A DNA stretch of 64,000 nt. It comes from JBBRZM01 sp963813635. Lineage in GTDB: Bacteria > Actinomycetota > Acidimicrobiia > IMCC26256 > JBBRZM01. A model generated the notes under the pieces. The model had not been told where the DNA came from. It saw only the letters and a program-made list of their open reading frames with translations, and searched no databases. A program made the translations under genes and the position numbers. The stretch covers positions 930,001 to 994,000 of the forward strand of contig CAWEZO010000007.1 of assembly GCA_963813635.1 (NCBI GenBank), read 5' to 3'. This document shows, one piece after another, positions 10,444-20,104 of the stretch (within the stretch, counting starts at the first letter, position 1; every line of letters starts with the position of its first letter).

Positions 10444-10608
10444 TACGCGAGCTGGGTTTAGAACGTCGCGAGACAGTTCGGTCCCTATCCGTTGCGGGCG
10501 TAGGAGATTTGAGTGGAGCTGTCCCTAGTACGAGAGGACCGGGACGGACGCAGCTCTCGTGTGCCAGTTGTTCCGCCAGGAGCATGGCTGGTTGGCGACC
10601 TGCGGAAT

Positions 10609-10641
<33 letters not shown>

Positions 10642-10828
10642 GGCCTCAAGATGAGATCTCCCACCGGGTTAACCGGGTAAGGCCCCTGGTAGACCACCAG
10701 GTTGATAGGCCGGAGGTGTACGCACCGTGAGGTGTTCAGCTGACCGGTACTAATCGGCCGAGGGCTTGGGATTTTTGTTGCTTGTGCTCGCTTTGGAGTC
10801 CGTCAAAGGACTTGACAATTTCATAGGT

Positions 10829-10946
10829 TTCCGGTGGCAATAGCGGCGGGGAAACACCCGTTCCCATCCCGAACACGGTAGTGAAGACCGCCAGCGCCGA
10901 TGGTACTTGGGGGGTAGCCCCCCGGGAGAGTAGGTCGCCGCCGGGA
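10829..10946 (+). rRNA. rrf: 5S ribosomal RNA
   Basis: About 118 nt, with terminal stem TTTCCGGTGGC pairing with GTCGCCGCCGGGA. The conserved block CCCATCCCGAACACGG and the loop E region (GCCGATGGTACTTGGGGGG) are intact. It lies 57 nt after the 23S in the normal operon order. Confidence 0.95.
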
Positions 10947-10954
10947 TTTCTCAG

Positions 10955-11005
10955 ACGAGCGCCCCTCGCTTGCACCCAAATCCGGTGTGCGCGCGGGGCG
11001 TTCGT
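10955..11005 (+). terminator. Probable rrn terminator hairpin
   Basis: ACGAGCGCCCC (10955-10965) pairs with GGGGCGTTCGT (10995-11005) across a 29-nt loop that itself contains GC-rich pairing. There is no U-tract, which is normal for actinobacterial hairpin terminators. It lies directly after the 5S and before the next promoter and start. Confidence 0.6.
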
Positions 11006-11073
11006 CGCGCGCGACTTCATCGCAGGCGGGACGTACCCGGCCGGTACGATCCGCGCTCACCAAGGAGGCCGAC

Positions 11074-12442
11074 GTGGCGCGCCCCGAAGACGAGGACGAC
11101 GACGACAAGCCGAAACGGCCCCGTTCGCCGCGAGGTGACCCGCCCCGGCGCAAGGGCAGCCGAGCCCAGCCGGGCCGCGAGCGCGGCGGCCGGCGCGAAG
11201 ACGAGTCTGCGTCCCGACGTTCGAGCAAGCCCGGCGCACCGCCCCGTCGCCCGGGCGGTGGCGCACCCCGTCGTGGCGCAGCCCCCGGACGGCCCCGGCG
11301 AGACGCCGGCAAGGGTGGACGCGACGAAACCCGTCGCGGCGACCAACCGGAGCGGTCGGGCGGTCGCGGCGGCGCGGGCCGTCCCCGGTCGCCCCGTTCC
11401 GCGGATCGGGACCGCAGCACGCACCGGTCATCGGATGCGCCGAAGGGTCCTCGAGGTGATCGCGGGGTACGACGCGCCTCCGGGAGTGCGAAGCCCTCTC
11501 GCGGCCAGGACGCCCGGAACGGCCGGCGTACGGATCGTGGCGCGGGTCGTGATCGCGACGGTCGGACGGGGAAACCCCGGGCCAAGCCGGGCGCGCGGGG
11601 CGCGACGGGGCGCGGCGGCGGGTTCGGCCCGTGGGCCAAGGAGTCGGACGCCGAAGGCCCCGAGCGCGTCAGGCGCCCTGATGAAGCGCCGCGGCCGGGT
11701 CGTGGCCCCGCGCCGTTGCGACTGGTAGGCGATCGCAAGCGGGGGGGCGATGGGCCCAAGCGACGCCGTTCGCCGGCGAAGCGCACCCAACCTCCGAGCG
11801 GACGCCGCCGTCGCCGTCGAGGCTCTGACGACGTCCGCGAGGAGCTGCTGCGTCTCGGGGGCCGCAAAGGCGGCCACTACTACGCGGAGCTCGTCGAGGC
11901 TGCCGACGCGTTCGCCGACGACCGCAACCGTGACGCGCTCGCGCGTCCTGCGGCCTCTGCGCGAGGTGGTGCCCGACTCGCCGAGTGTTCGACAGCTGCT
12001 CGGCCTGGCGCAGTACCGCACCGGCAACTTCGGTGCCGCCGCGAAAGAGCTCGAGGTGTACGTCGAGCTCACGGGCGCCGCGGATCAGCATCCCGTCCTC
12101 ATGGACTGCTACCGGGCGCAGCGGCGATGGCACCGGGTGGAGGTGCTGTGGCTCGAGCTCGCCGCCCAGTCGCCTTCGCCCGAGGCGGTGACGGAGGGCC
12201 GCATCGTCGCTGCGGGCGCACTCGCCGACCGCGGCGAGCTCGACGCGGCGATCACGTTGTTGGGACGCCGCGAACGCGACCTCAAACAGCCCAAGGAGCA
12301 CCACTTGCGACTCTGGTACGCGCTCGCCGACCTCGAGGAGCGCGCCGGCAACCTGTCGAGAGCGTGCACGCTGTTCCAGCGTGTCCGGAAGCACGACCCG
12401 ACCTTCGTCGACGTCGCCGAACGACTTGCGGCCCTGGGCTGA
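11074..12442 (+). CDS. TPR protein with long Arg/Gly/Pro-rich disordered N-terminus (frameshifted)
   Basis: The GTG at 11074 follows AAGGAGG by 5 bases. The first ~270 codons are an extremely basic, low-complexity tail (repeated RG, RPR and SRR-type runs, starting MARPEDEDDDDKPKRP). Next comes an ordered tetratricopeptide part (VRQLLGLAQYRTGNFGAAAKELEVY, then ALADRGELDAAITLLG and DLEERAGNLSRACTLFQRV). The tail and TPR frames meet near 11940, where one base has to be adjusted. The C-terminal TPR domain resembles small actinobacterial TPR proteins; the tail could bind RNA or other polyanions, but that is inference. Its position just after the rRNA operon may be coincidental. Confidence 0.75.
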
Positions 12443-12527
12443 GAGCTTCGCGCCAAGCAAGCCGGGTACGTGCCGTCCCGGGACGGGCGATCCTCCAGTC
12501 CCCGAGGTCGGCCCGAGGCGCCGTAGC

Positions 12528-12549
12528 TGTCACACCCCGTCGGTACGCT
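12528..12549 (+). promoter_or_regulatory. RecA-NDp/PafBC-like DNA-damage promoter of the SSB-like gene
   Basis: TGTCACAC (12528-12535), 8 bases, then TACGCT (12544-12549). This fits the mycobacterial RecA-NDp pattern TTGTCR-gtg-N8-TAnnnT bound by PafBC, except that CAC replaces GTG and the base before TGTC is C. Transcription would start near 12556, leaving a 5' leader of about 50 nt that contains the hairpin described next. The assignment is by pattern only. Confidence 0.5.
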
Positions 12550-12565
12550 GCGCCCGAGCTTCCCC

Positions 12566-12607
12566 GGCTTCCCCCTCGCCCGTTCGTCGCGCGGCGAAGG
12601 GGAAGCC
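12566..12607 (+). promoter_or_regulatory. Start-codon-abutting hairpin before the SSB-like gene
   Basis: GGCTTCCCCCTCGCC (12566-12580) pairs at 14 of 15 positions with GGCGAAGGGGAAGCC (12593-12607). The 3' arm contains the only Shine-Dalgarno-like sequence (GAAGGGGA) and ends at the base before ATG 12608. The stem would hide the ribosome site, which suggests translational control. The only mismatch is an A in place of G. Confidence 0.6.
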
Positions 12608-12988
12608 ATGCCAGTAGCAACCACCACCACGTCGCTCAACTTCGTCGTCCTGCGTGGAGAGTGCTCCGCCGCGCCGGAGCCGCGGACGCTCGAGTCGGGC
12701 AGCCGCCTCACGAGCCTTGCGCTGCGCGTGCACATCAGCGCGGGCACGCCGCGCACGTCCGTCCCGATCACCTGGTGGGATCCACCGGCGTGGGCCGACG
12801 CGCTCGAGGCCGGCGACGTGCTGGTGGTCATGGGAGTCGTGCGGCGCCGCTTCTTCCGCACCGGTGGGGGCGGGGCCGGTGCGAAGGTTGAAGTCGAGGC
12901 CCGGCACGTCGCCCGTGCATCCGACCGCCGCCGCGTCGCCACTCTCGTGCGGCGTGCGACTCAAGTCATCGAGACAATCGAGTCCTGA
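12608..12988 (+). CDS. Single-stranded DNA-binding protein-like OB-fold protein
   Basis: 126 residues. Residues 9-105 look like an SSB OB-fold (NFVVLRGECSAAPEPRTLES, then LTSLALRVH, VPITWWDPPAWADALEAGDV, VVMGVVRRRFF). The C-terminus lacks the acidic DDDIPF tail of canonical SSB and instead ends in IETIES. It is probably an accessory SSB paralogue used under particular conditions. The DNA-damage-type promoter and the leader hairpin directly upstream support inducible control. It stands alone between the TPR gene and glcD. Confidence 0.75.
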   Translation: MPVATTTTSLNFVVLRGECSAAPEPRTLESGSRLTSLALRVHISAGTPRTSVPITWWDPPAWADALEAGDVLVVMGVVRRRFFRTGGGGAGAKVEVEARHVARASDRRRVATLVRRATQVIETIES

Positions 12989-13063
12989 CCGTCGCCGGCA
13001 TCGTGCAGCTTGACCCTGCGAGCAGGCGGGTCTAGCAAAGGCATCCACGATCGGGAGGCACGA

Positions 13064-14435
13064 ATGACAGACCTCGAGGCGCAGCTGGGCGGCGTCATCG
13101 CGGCCGAACGGCTCCTGTCGGGTGATCGCATCGGCGACGACTACACCCACGACGAGGCACTGACGGCCACGCCGCACGTGCCCGACGTCGTGGTGCGACC
13201 GGAATCGGCCGGCGAGGTCGCAGCGGTGCTGCGGCTGGCCAACGAGCTGGGCGTGCCGGTCACCGCGCGGGAGCGGCACCGGTCTGTCCGGCGCGTGCGT
13301 GACCGGCGCGGGCGGCATCCTGCTGTCGTTCGAGCGGATGAACCACATCCTCGAGATCGACACGGAGAACCACGCGGCGGTGGTGGAGCCCGGCGTCACG
13401 CTCGCGCAGCTCGACGAGGCGACGGCTGCGCACGGGCTGGTGTACCCGGTGTTTCCCGGCGAGAACAGCGCATCGTTGGGCGGCAACGTCGCGACGAACG
13501 CGGGCGGGATGCGAGCGGTGAAATACGGCGTCACCCGCCATCAGGTCCTCGGTGTCGAAGCCGTGCTCGCGACCGGCGAGGTGATCCGCACCGGCGGCAA
13601 GTTCGTCAAGGCGACCACCGGCTACGACCTCACCCAGCTCATCGTCGGCTCCGAAGGCACCCTCGCGATCGTCACGGAAGCGACGCTGAAGCTGTCTCCC
13701 CGGCCCGAGCACGCGGCGACCGTGCTCGCGCCGTTCCGCACCCTCGACGATGTCACCGCGGCGGTGCCGAGAATCGTCGACAGTGGCGTGGGCCCGCTCA
13801 TCCTCGAGTACATCGACCTGCTCACGATGGCGGCGATGACCGCAAACGTCGATCTCGACCTCGGCATCCCGCAAGCGATCAAGGACACCGCGCTCGCATA
13901 TCTGGTGGTGGTGATGGAGAACACCGACTCCGATCGTCTCGACGTCGACGTGCAGACGGTCGCCGAGATGGTCAACGACCTCGGTGCGATCGACGTCTAC
14001 GTGCTGCCCCCACAGGCGGCCGCTCACCTCATCGATGCACGCGAGAAGTCGTTCTTCGTGGCCAAGGCCCACGGCGCCAACGACATCGTCGACGTCGTCG
14101 TGCCGCGGGCCGCGATCCCGAAGTACATGACCCGCGTCTCCGAGGTCGCGCAGCTGCACGAGTCGCTCGTCGCGGGTTGCGGCCACGCCGGCGACGGCAA
14201 CGTCCACCTCGCGATCTTCCAGCCCGATCCCGCAGAACGCGCCGAGGTGATGCGCGGCATCCTGGCGGCCGGCATGGAGGTCGGCGGCGCAATCTCGGGG
14301 GAGCACGGCATCGGCTCCGAGAAGAAGCGCTACTTCCTCGAGCTGGAAGACCCGGTCAAGGTCGCGCTCATGCAGCGCATCAAGGCCGCGTTCGATCCCA
14401 ACGGCATCCTCAACCCCGGCAAGATCTTCGACTGA
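13064..14435 (+). CDS. glcD: GlcD-like FAD-linked oxidase, D-2-hydroxyacid dehydrogenase (frameshifted)
   Basis: FAD-linked oxidase of the VAO/GlcD family that oxidises glycolate or D-lactate type 2-hydroxyacids. The N-terminal FAD_binding_4 domain includes VVRPESAGEVAAVLRLANE, then the PCMH motifs FPGENSASLGGNVATNAGG and GYDLTQLIVGSEGTLAI. The C-terminal FAD-oxidase_C domain ends with CGHAGDGNVHLAIF and EHGIGSEKKRYF. A frameshift near 13270 (expected TARGSGTGLSGAC) splits the first 70 codons from the rest. ATG 13064 follows GGGAGG. It lies 34 bases before a TPP-dependent enzyme and may share its transcript; glyoxylate made by GlcD could feed that enzyme. Confidence 0.9.
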
Positions 14436-14469
14436 CCGGCCCGACCGGACGGAACCGAGGCACCCACCA

Positions 14470-16028
14470 ATGAACGGCGCGCAGGCCCTGATCCAGACCC
14501 TCGTCGACAGCGATGTCGACGTGTGCTTCACCAATCCCGGCACCTCCGAGATGCACTTCGTCGCCGCGCTCGACGCCGTGTCCGAGATGCGAGGCGTGCT
14601 CGGTCTCTTCGAGGGCGTCGTCACCGGCGCGGCCGATGGCTACGCGCGCATGGCCGAGAAGCCCGCGGCGTCGCTGTTGCACCTCGGCGCCGGGTTGGGC
14701 AACGGGCTCGCGAACCTGCACAACGCCCGCCGCGCGCACACACCCCTTGTCAACATCGTTGGCGATCACGCGACATACCACAAGAAGTACGACGCGCCGC
14801 TCGACTCCGATATCGAGAGCATCGCCGGTGCGGTCTCCGGCTGGCTCCGCACGTCCGCCCGTGCCGACGATGTCGCGGGCGACGCGGCGGAGGCGGTTGC
14901 GGCCGCGATCGGTCCCCCGGGCGTGGTGGCGACGCTGGTGCTGCCGGCCGACGTGTCGTGGCTCGACGCGCCCGGCCCCGCCCCACCGAGCGGCCCTCAC
15001 CCCCAGACGTGAAGTCAGCGGCGACACGATCGACTTGATCGCGAAGGTGTTGCGCACCGGCGAGCCCGCGGCTCTGCTCCTCGGTGGGAGCGCGATGCGC
15101 GTCCGGGGCCTCAACGCGGCGAGCCGGATCGCCAACACGGCCGGCGCCAAGCTGCTGGGCGAGACGTTCCCGGCGCGGCTCGAGCGCGGCGCCGGCATTC
15201 CCGGCATCGAGCGCCTCGGCTACCTCGCGGAGTTCACGCAGGTGCAGATGGACGGGCTCCGGCACCTGGTGCTCGTCGACGCGAAGGCGCCGGTCTCGTT
15301 CTTCGCCTATCCCGACAAGCCGAGTGATCTCGTGCCCGAAGGCTGCGAGGTGCACGTGCTGGCGTCGGGCGCCGACGACGCCGAGCTCGCGCTGGAGCAG
15401 CTCGCCGACGGGCTCGGCGCGGCCGACGACGCGGCCACAGCCGCGCCGGTGGCGCGTCCCGACGCGCCGAGTGGTTCATTGACCGCGGAGACCATCGCCC
15501 AGGCCATCGGCGCGCACCTTCCCGAGGGCGCGATCGTCTCCGACGAGGCCAACACGTCGGGGCTGTTCGTGCCGATGCTGACCGGCGGCGCGCCCCCGCA
15601 CGACTGGTTGACGCTGACCGGCGGTGCGATCGGCCAGGGCCTCCCGGTCGCCACCGGCGCGGCCGTTGCCTGCTCCCGACCGCAAGGTCGTCGCGCTCGA
15701 AGCCGACGGGTCCGCCATGTACACGCTCCAGGCACTGTGGACGCAGGCGCGTGAAGGTCTCGACGTCACCACCGTGGTCTTCGGTAACCGTTCCTACGCG
15801 ATCCTGAATCTCGAGCTGTCGCGGGTCGGTGCAGAGGAGCCCGGTCCGAAGGCGCTCGACATGCTCGACATCTCGCGTCCGGATCTCGACTTCGTCGCGC
15901 TCGCACGGGGGATGGGCGTACCTGCGAGTCGGGCCGACACGGCCGACGAGTTCGGCGCGCAGTTCGAGCGGGCGATGGCCGAACCCGGCCCGCACCTCAT
16001 CGACACCGTGATCCCGCCGGCCTTCTGA
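14470..16028 (+). CDS. Acetolactate-synthase-like TPP enzyme (two frameshifts)
   Basis: Thiamine-pyrophosphate enzyme of the IlvB/benzoylformate-decarboxylase superfamily, about 519 residues. The N-terminal TPP-PYR domain reads VCFTNPGTSEMHFVAALDAV with the catalytic Glu in GLFEGVVTGAADGYARM. The central domain is in a second frame (GEPAALLLGGSAMRVRGL). The C-terminal PP domain is in a third (VVALEADGSAMYTLQALWTQ, the metal-binding GDGS-N type motif with E-A-D-G-S, then FGNRSYAIL). Frame changes occur near 15005 and 15670. No BCAA-pathway partner (ilvN/ilvC) is adjacent, so true acetolactate synthase is unlikely. A carboligase or decarboxylase acting on the GlcD product is plausible but unproven. 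Confidence 0.85.
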
Positions 16029-16039
16029 CCCGACGCCGG

Positions 16040-16989
16040 CCCCGTCGGCACGTGCGGACGGTTCGGCCGCACCCAGGTATACGTCGATCGCGCGGCGGTA
16101 GTTGGCCGAGACCTGTGCGGCGGCTGCGTCGCGACTGAGCGCGCCGTTGACGTAACCGGTGATCGGATCCCACCAGATCGTGCGCCCGATCGCGAACCCG
16201 AGATAGCCGGGCACGCCCGCGGCCTGGCGCAGCCAGTGGTGCACCGTCGCCTCACTCGCACCCGCGCCGAGCACGAGGCATCCGACCCGCTCCCGTCCGC
16301 CGGCGCGAGCCTGGTCGGCGATCATCCGGCAGTCGTCGCGCCGGTCGACGCCCTCGATCTTCCAGATGTCAGCCTCGACCCCGGCGGCCTGCAGCATCGC
16401 GATCGCCTGGCGCATCAGCGCGGGACGCGCTTCGACGACGAACGCCTCCTGGCCGCCCGCCGCCTCCACCTGGTGCGCCTCGGGGGGCACGAGGAGCTCG
16501 AGAGGCAACTTGCGTTCGCGCGAGTGAAGCCAGTCGGCCAGGACCTCGAGCCCCTCGATCGAACGGGCGGTTGTCGGCGGCGTCGCCCTCGGGGTTGAAC
16601 CGCACCAGAACCTTCGAGAACGTCGGGTCGAATGCCTCGATGTGCGCGGCGAACTCGTCGCCGTACTCGAACTCGAACGACGGGCGATCACTGCGCTCGA
16701 CCGGCATCGCGACGATGCAGCCGCGGGCGAGGGCGGTGCGGGCGATCTCGGCGCCGTACTGCTCGTCGACGAGGATTCCGGCCGTGTCGGTGGGGGCGCC
16801 CTGGGTGAGCGCGCGGGAGAACCCGTCGAAGATCACCGACTTGGCGTCGGCGATCGTTGCCGTCTCCTGCGGTGTCGGCGCGGCGCCGAACCCGAACATC
16901 TGCCGGGGCAGTGATCCGCGCCGGTCCAACGCGAGCACGAAGAGGCTGCGCTCGTAGCCGAGGGTCTGAGGCTCCTGCCTCGAAGCCAC
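16040..16989 (-). CDS. DUF2090 aldolase-like protein (frameshifted)
   Basis: Matches the DUF2090 domain found at the C-terminus of IolC-type proteins and predicted to be a TIM-barrel 5-keto-2-deoxygluconate-6-phosphate aldolase-like enzyme. The first half reads RSLFVLALDRRGSLPRQMFG, then ILVDEQYGAEIARTALARG and KVLVRFNPEGD. The second half is in another frame (LELLVPPEAHQVEAAGG, DIWKIEGVDRRDDCRMIA, GFAIGRTIWWDPITGYVNG). The break is near 16565. GTG 16989 is the likely start; an ATG about 30 codons upstream is possible. No clean stop is seen after the family's end (YRRAIDVYLGAAEP), so the 16040 end is approximate and the gene may overlap the convergent TPP gene. Confidence 0.75.
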
Positions 16990-17188
16990 GCCGCGATGCG
17001 ACCCCGTTCCGGCCCCGGAGCATACGGTGCGCGCGCGGCGCGCCATTTCGCGTCGATTCCGTCCCGCTGTCCTGTTGTCGCGGAAAGCAGGAACGTATGC
17101 TGGTGGCCGGCCCGAGAGCATCCGGATGCCCATCCGCCCGGGCCGAAAGTAGCCGCAACCGCGTCATCTGCGACGCAAGCGAGGGTGC

Positions 17189-19051
17189 GTGACCACGGAG
17201 ACGACTGACTCCCATGAACCGGAGACACTCGACCGGATCGTGATCCGGTTCGCGGGTGACTCCGGCGACGGCATGCAGCTCACCGGCGACCGCTTTACCG
17301 ACGTGAGCGCCGCATTCGGCAACGACCTCGCGACGCTGCCCAACTTCCCGGCCGAGATCCGCGCCCCGGCGGGCACGATCGCCGGCGTGTCGTCGTTCCA
17401 GGTCCACATCTCCGATCACGACATCGTGACCCCCGGCGACGTGCCCAACGTGCTCGTCGCGATGAATCCGGCCGCGCTCAAGGCCAACATCGGCGATCTT
17501 CCCGTCGGCGGCACGCTGATCGTCAACGAAGACGCGTTCGGCGAGAAGAACCTCGCCAAGGTCGGCTACGAATCCAACCCGGTCGAGGACGGCTCGCTCT
17601 CCGCCTACAAGATCATCCAGGTGCCGATGACGTCGATCACGCTCGAGGCGTGCAAGGAGCTGGGCGTCAAGCCCCGCGACGCAGAGCGTTCGAAGAACCT
17701 GTTCGCGCTCGGCTTGGTCTCGTGGATGTACACGCGGCCCAGCAAGCAGACGATCGACTGGATCGAGCAGAAGTTCGCGGCGAAGCCGATGGTGCGCGAC
17801 GCGAACATCGCCGCGTACAAGGCCGGCTACCACTTCGGCGAGACGGCCGAGCTCTTCGACCATCCGTTCGAGATCGCGCCGGCCGTCGACCTCGCGCCCG
17901 GCCGCTACCGCAACATCAACGGCAACCTCGCAACTGCGTACGGCCTCATCGCCGCGTCGCAGACGAGCAAGCTTCCCATGGTGTATGCGTCGTACCCGAT
18001 CACGCCTGCGAGCGACATCTTGCACGAGCTGTCGAATCGCAAGAACTTCGGTATCCGCACGCTGCAAGCGGAAGACGAGATCGCCGCGGTCGGTGTCGCG
18101 ATCGGTGCCGCATTCGCCGGTGCTCTCGGCGTGACCGCCACGAGTGGCCCGGGTCTCGACCTGAAGTCCGAAGGCATCGGTCTCGCCATCAGCCTCGAGC
18201 TTCCGCTCATCATCGTCGACGTGCAACGCGGCGGCCCGTCCACCGGACTGCCGACGAAGACCGAGCAGAGCGACCTCATGCTCGCGATGTACGGGCGTCA
18301 CGGCGAAGCGCCCTTGCCGATCGTGTGCGCATCGTCGCCGAGCCGTTGTTTCGACGCTGCGTACGAAGCGGTGCGCATCGCGGTGAAATACCGTACGCCG
18401 GTGATCCTGCTCACCGACGGCTACCTGGCCAACGGCTCCGAACCCTGGCGCCTGCCCGACGTCGACGAGCTGGCCGACCTGACGGTGCGCTTCGCCGACG
18501 CGCCCAACCACGGCGACGAGTTCTGGCCGTACCTGCGCGATCCCGAGACGCTCGCGAGACCGTGGGCGATTCCCGGCACGCCCGGCCTGCAGCATCGGGT
18601 CGGCGGTCTCGAGAAGCAGGACGGCACCGGCAACGTCAACTACGACCCGGAGAATCACGACTTCATGGTGCGGATCCGCGCCGAGAAGATCGCGCGCATC
18701 GCCAACGACATTCCGCCCGTGCCGGTCGACGGCGAGGACGGCGCCCGCGTGCTCGTGCTCGGCTGGGGCAGCACGTGGGGTTCGATCACTGCCGGGGTCC
18801 GCCGCGTGCGGGCGCGAGGAAAGCCGGTAGCGCACGCGGAGCTCACCCACCTCAACCCGTTCCCCGCGAATCTCGGTGAGGTCGTCGCCGCATACGACCG
18901 TGTCCTCGTGCCGGAGATGAATCTCGGCCAGCTCTCGAAGCTCGTGCGCGCCGAGTATCTCGTCGACGCGGAGAGCCTCACCACGGTGCACGGCGTGCCA
19001 TTCCGAGCCGCCGAGATCGAAGCGAAGATCCTGGAGATGATCGATGGCTGA
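17189..19051 (+). CDS. korA: 2-oxoglutarate:ferredoxin oxidoreductase alpha subunit
   Basis: 620 residues, the fused gamma-alpha form. The N-terminal gamma domain reads VIRFAGDSGDGMQLTGDRF and AEIRAPAGTIAGVSSFQ. The alpha (pyrimidine-binding) domain reads YPITPASDILHELS, EDEIAAVGVAIGAAFAGA, TATSGPGLDLKSEGIGLA, and RGGPSTGLPTKTEQSDL. With KorB it oxidatively decarboxylates 2-oxoglutarate to succinyl-CoA while reducing ferredoxin, the oxygen-tolerant two-subunit enzyme known from mycobacteria. GTG 17189 was chosen because the family N-terminus starts here. It is complete with no frameshift and overlaps korB by 8 bases. Confidence 0.96.
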   Translation: MTTETTDSHEPETLDRIVIRFAGDSGDGMQLTGDRFTDVSAAFGNDLATLPNFPAEIRAPAGTIAGVSSFQVHISDHDIVTPGDVPNVLVAMNPAALKANIGDLPVGGTLIVNEDAFGEKNLAKVGYESNPVEDGSLSAYKIIQVPMTSITLEACKELGVKPRDAERSKNLFALGLVSWMYTRPSKQTIDWIEQKFAAKPMVRDANIAAYKAGYHFGETAELFDHPFEIAPAVDLAPGRYRNINGNLATAYGLIAASQTSKLPMVYASYPITPASDILHELSNRKNFGIRTLQAEDEIAAVGVAIGAAFAGALGVTATSGPGLDLKSEGIGLAISLELPLIIVDVQRGGPSTGLPTKTEQSDLMLAMYGRHGEAPLPIVCASSPSRCFDAAYEAVRIAVKYRTPVILLTDGYLANGSEPWRLPDVDELADLTVRFADAPNHGDEFWPYLRDPETLARPWAIPGTPGLQHRVGGLEKQDGTGNVNYDPENHDFMVRIRAEKIARIANDIPPVPVDGEDGARVLVLGWGSTWGSITAGVRRVRARGKPVAHAELTHLNPFPANLGEVVAAYDRVLVPEMNLGQLSKLVRAEYLVDAESLTTVHGVPFRAAEIEAKILEMIDG

Positions 19052-20093
19052 CGACACCTCACTCGCGTCCAACGGCGACACCACTGCCGTAGCGCTCACG
19101 CGGAAAGACTTCCAGTCCGACCAGGAAGTGCGGTGGTGTCCCGGGTGCGGTGACTATTCGATCCTCGCCGCGATGCAGTTCCTGTTGCCCGACTTCGGCG
19201 TGAAGCCCGAGAACATGGTCTTCGTGTCGGGCATCGGCTGCGCGGCGCGCTTCCCGTACTACATGAACACCTACGGCATTCACAGCATCCACGGGCGCGC
19301 TCCGGCCGTCGCGACCGGTGTTGCGTTGGCCCGTCCCGATCTCGACGTGTGGGTGATCAGTGGTGACGGCGACGCGTTGTCGATCGGCGGCAACCACCTG
19401 ATCCATTCGCTGCGCCGCAACGTCAACCTCAAGATCCTGATGTTCAACAACCAGATCTACGGCCTGACGAAGGGTCAGTACTCGCCGACGAGCGAGGTCG
19501 GCAAGATCACGAAGTCGTCGCCGTTCGGGTCGCTCGACCACCCGTTCAACCCGATCTCGGTCGCGATCGGTGCCGAGGCGAGCTTCGTCGCCCGCACGCA
19601 CGACATGGACCGCAAGCACTTGATGGAGATGTTCAAACGGGCCCACGAGCACAAGGGCGCGGCGTTCGTCGAGGTGTACCAGAACTGCAACGTATTCAAC
19701 GACGGCGCGTTCGCCGCGGTCACCGCCAAGGAGCACCGCGCCGACATGCTGATCCCCCTCGAGCACGGCAAGCCGATCCGCTTCGGCGCCGACGGTGAGC
19801 GGGGCGTGGTGCTCAACGAGTACGGCGAGGCGCACGTCGTCGACGTGGCCGACGTGGGTGTCGACGCGCTGCTCGTCCACGACGAGTACCGACCCGATCC
19901 GTCGGTGGCCTTCTCGCTGTCGCGGCTCGCCGACACACCCACGGAGCCGACGCCGATTGGCGTGCTGCGCGATGTGCAGCGCCCCACATACGAGGGCGAA
20001 GTGCAGCGCCAGCTCGTGGCCGAGGTCGAGCGCAGTGGCCCGGGCGACCTCCGCGCGCTCCTCGACTCGGGCGCCACCTGGGACGTCGCGTAA
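19044..20093 (+). CDS. korB: 2-oxoglutarate:ferredoxin oxidoreductase beta subunit
   Basis: 349 residues. It carries the TPP/Fe-S module WCPGCGDYSIL, then GIGCAARFPYYMNTYG, HGRAPAVATG and the TPP-Mg motif VISGDGDALSIGGNHLIH with the following N in LMFNNQIYGLTKGQ. The cysteines in CPGCG and GIGC, with NCNVFND further on, are the expected cluster ligands. It overlaps korA by 8 bases, so the two are translationally coupled. The C-terminal extension (about residues 250-349) is the usual actinobacterial KorB tail. Confidence 0.96.
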   Translation: MADDTSLASNGDTTAVALTRKDFQSDQEVRWCPGCGDYSILAAMQFLLPDFGVKPENMVFVSGIGCAARFPYYMNTYGIHSIHGRAPAVATGVALARPDLDVWVISGDGDALSIGGNHLIHSLRRNVNLKILMFNNQIYGLTKGQYSPTSEVGKITKSSPFGSLDHPFNPISVAIGAEASFVARTHDMDRKHLMEMFKRAHEHKGAAFVEVYQNCNVFNDGAFAAVTAKEHRADMLIPLEHGKPIRFGADGERGVVLNEYGEAHVVDVADVGVDALLVHDEYRPDPSVAFSLSRLADTPTEPTPIGVLRDVQRPTYEGEVQRQLVAEVERSGPGDLRALLDSGATWDVA

Positions 20094-20104
20094 CGCCGAC
20101 TCGC

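Noticed and set aside
10821..11867. A 348-codon minus-strand frame over the 5S and the TPR gene
   Set aside because: Its R/P/S-rich content is the complement of the basic tail on the plus strand, and it covers the 5S rRNA.
13260..14624. A 454-codon minus-strand frame over glcD
   Set aside because: It is a shadow caused by high GC at third positions. GlcD motifs are clear on the plus strand.
17074..17100. TTGTCG ... TATGCT as a korA promoter
   Set aside because: The spacer is only 15 bases and it lies about 90 bases before the start. It is possible but too weak to list.
16688..19099. An 803-codon minus-strand frame over korA
   Set aside because: KorA is intact on the other strand with full motifs. 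The minus frame has only biased composition, although it is longer.
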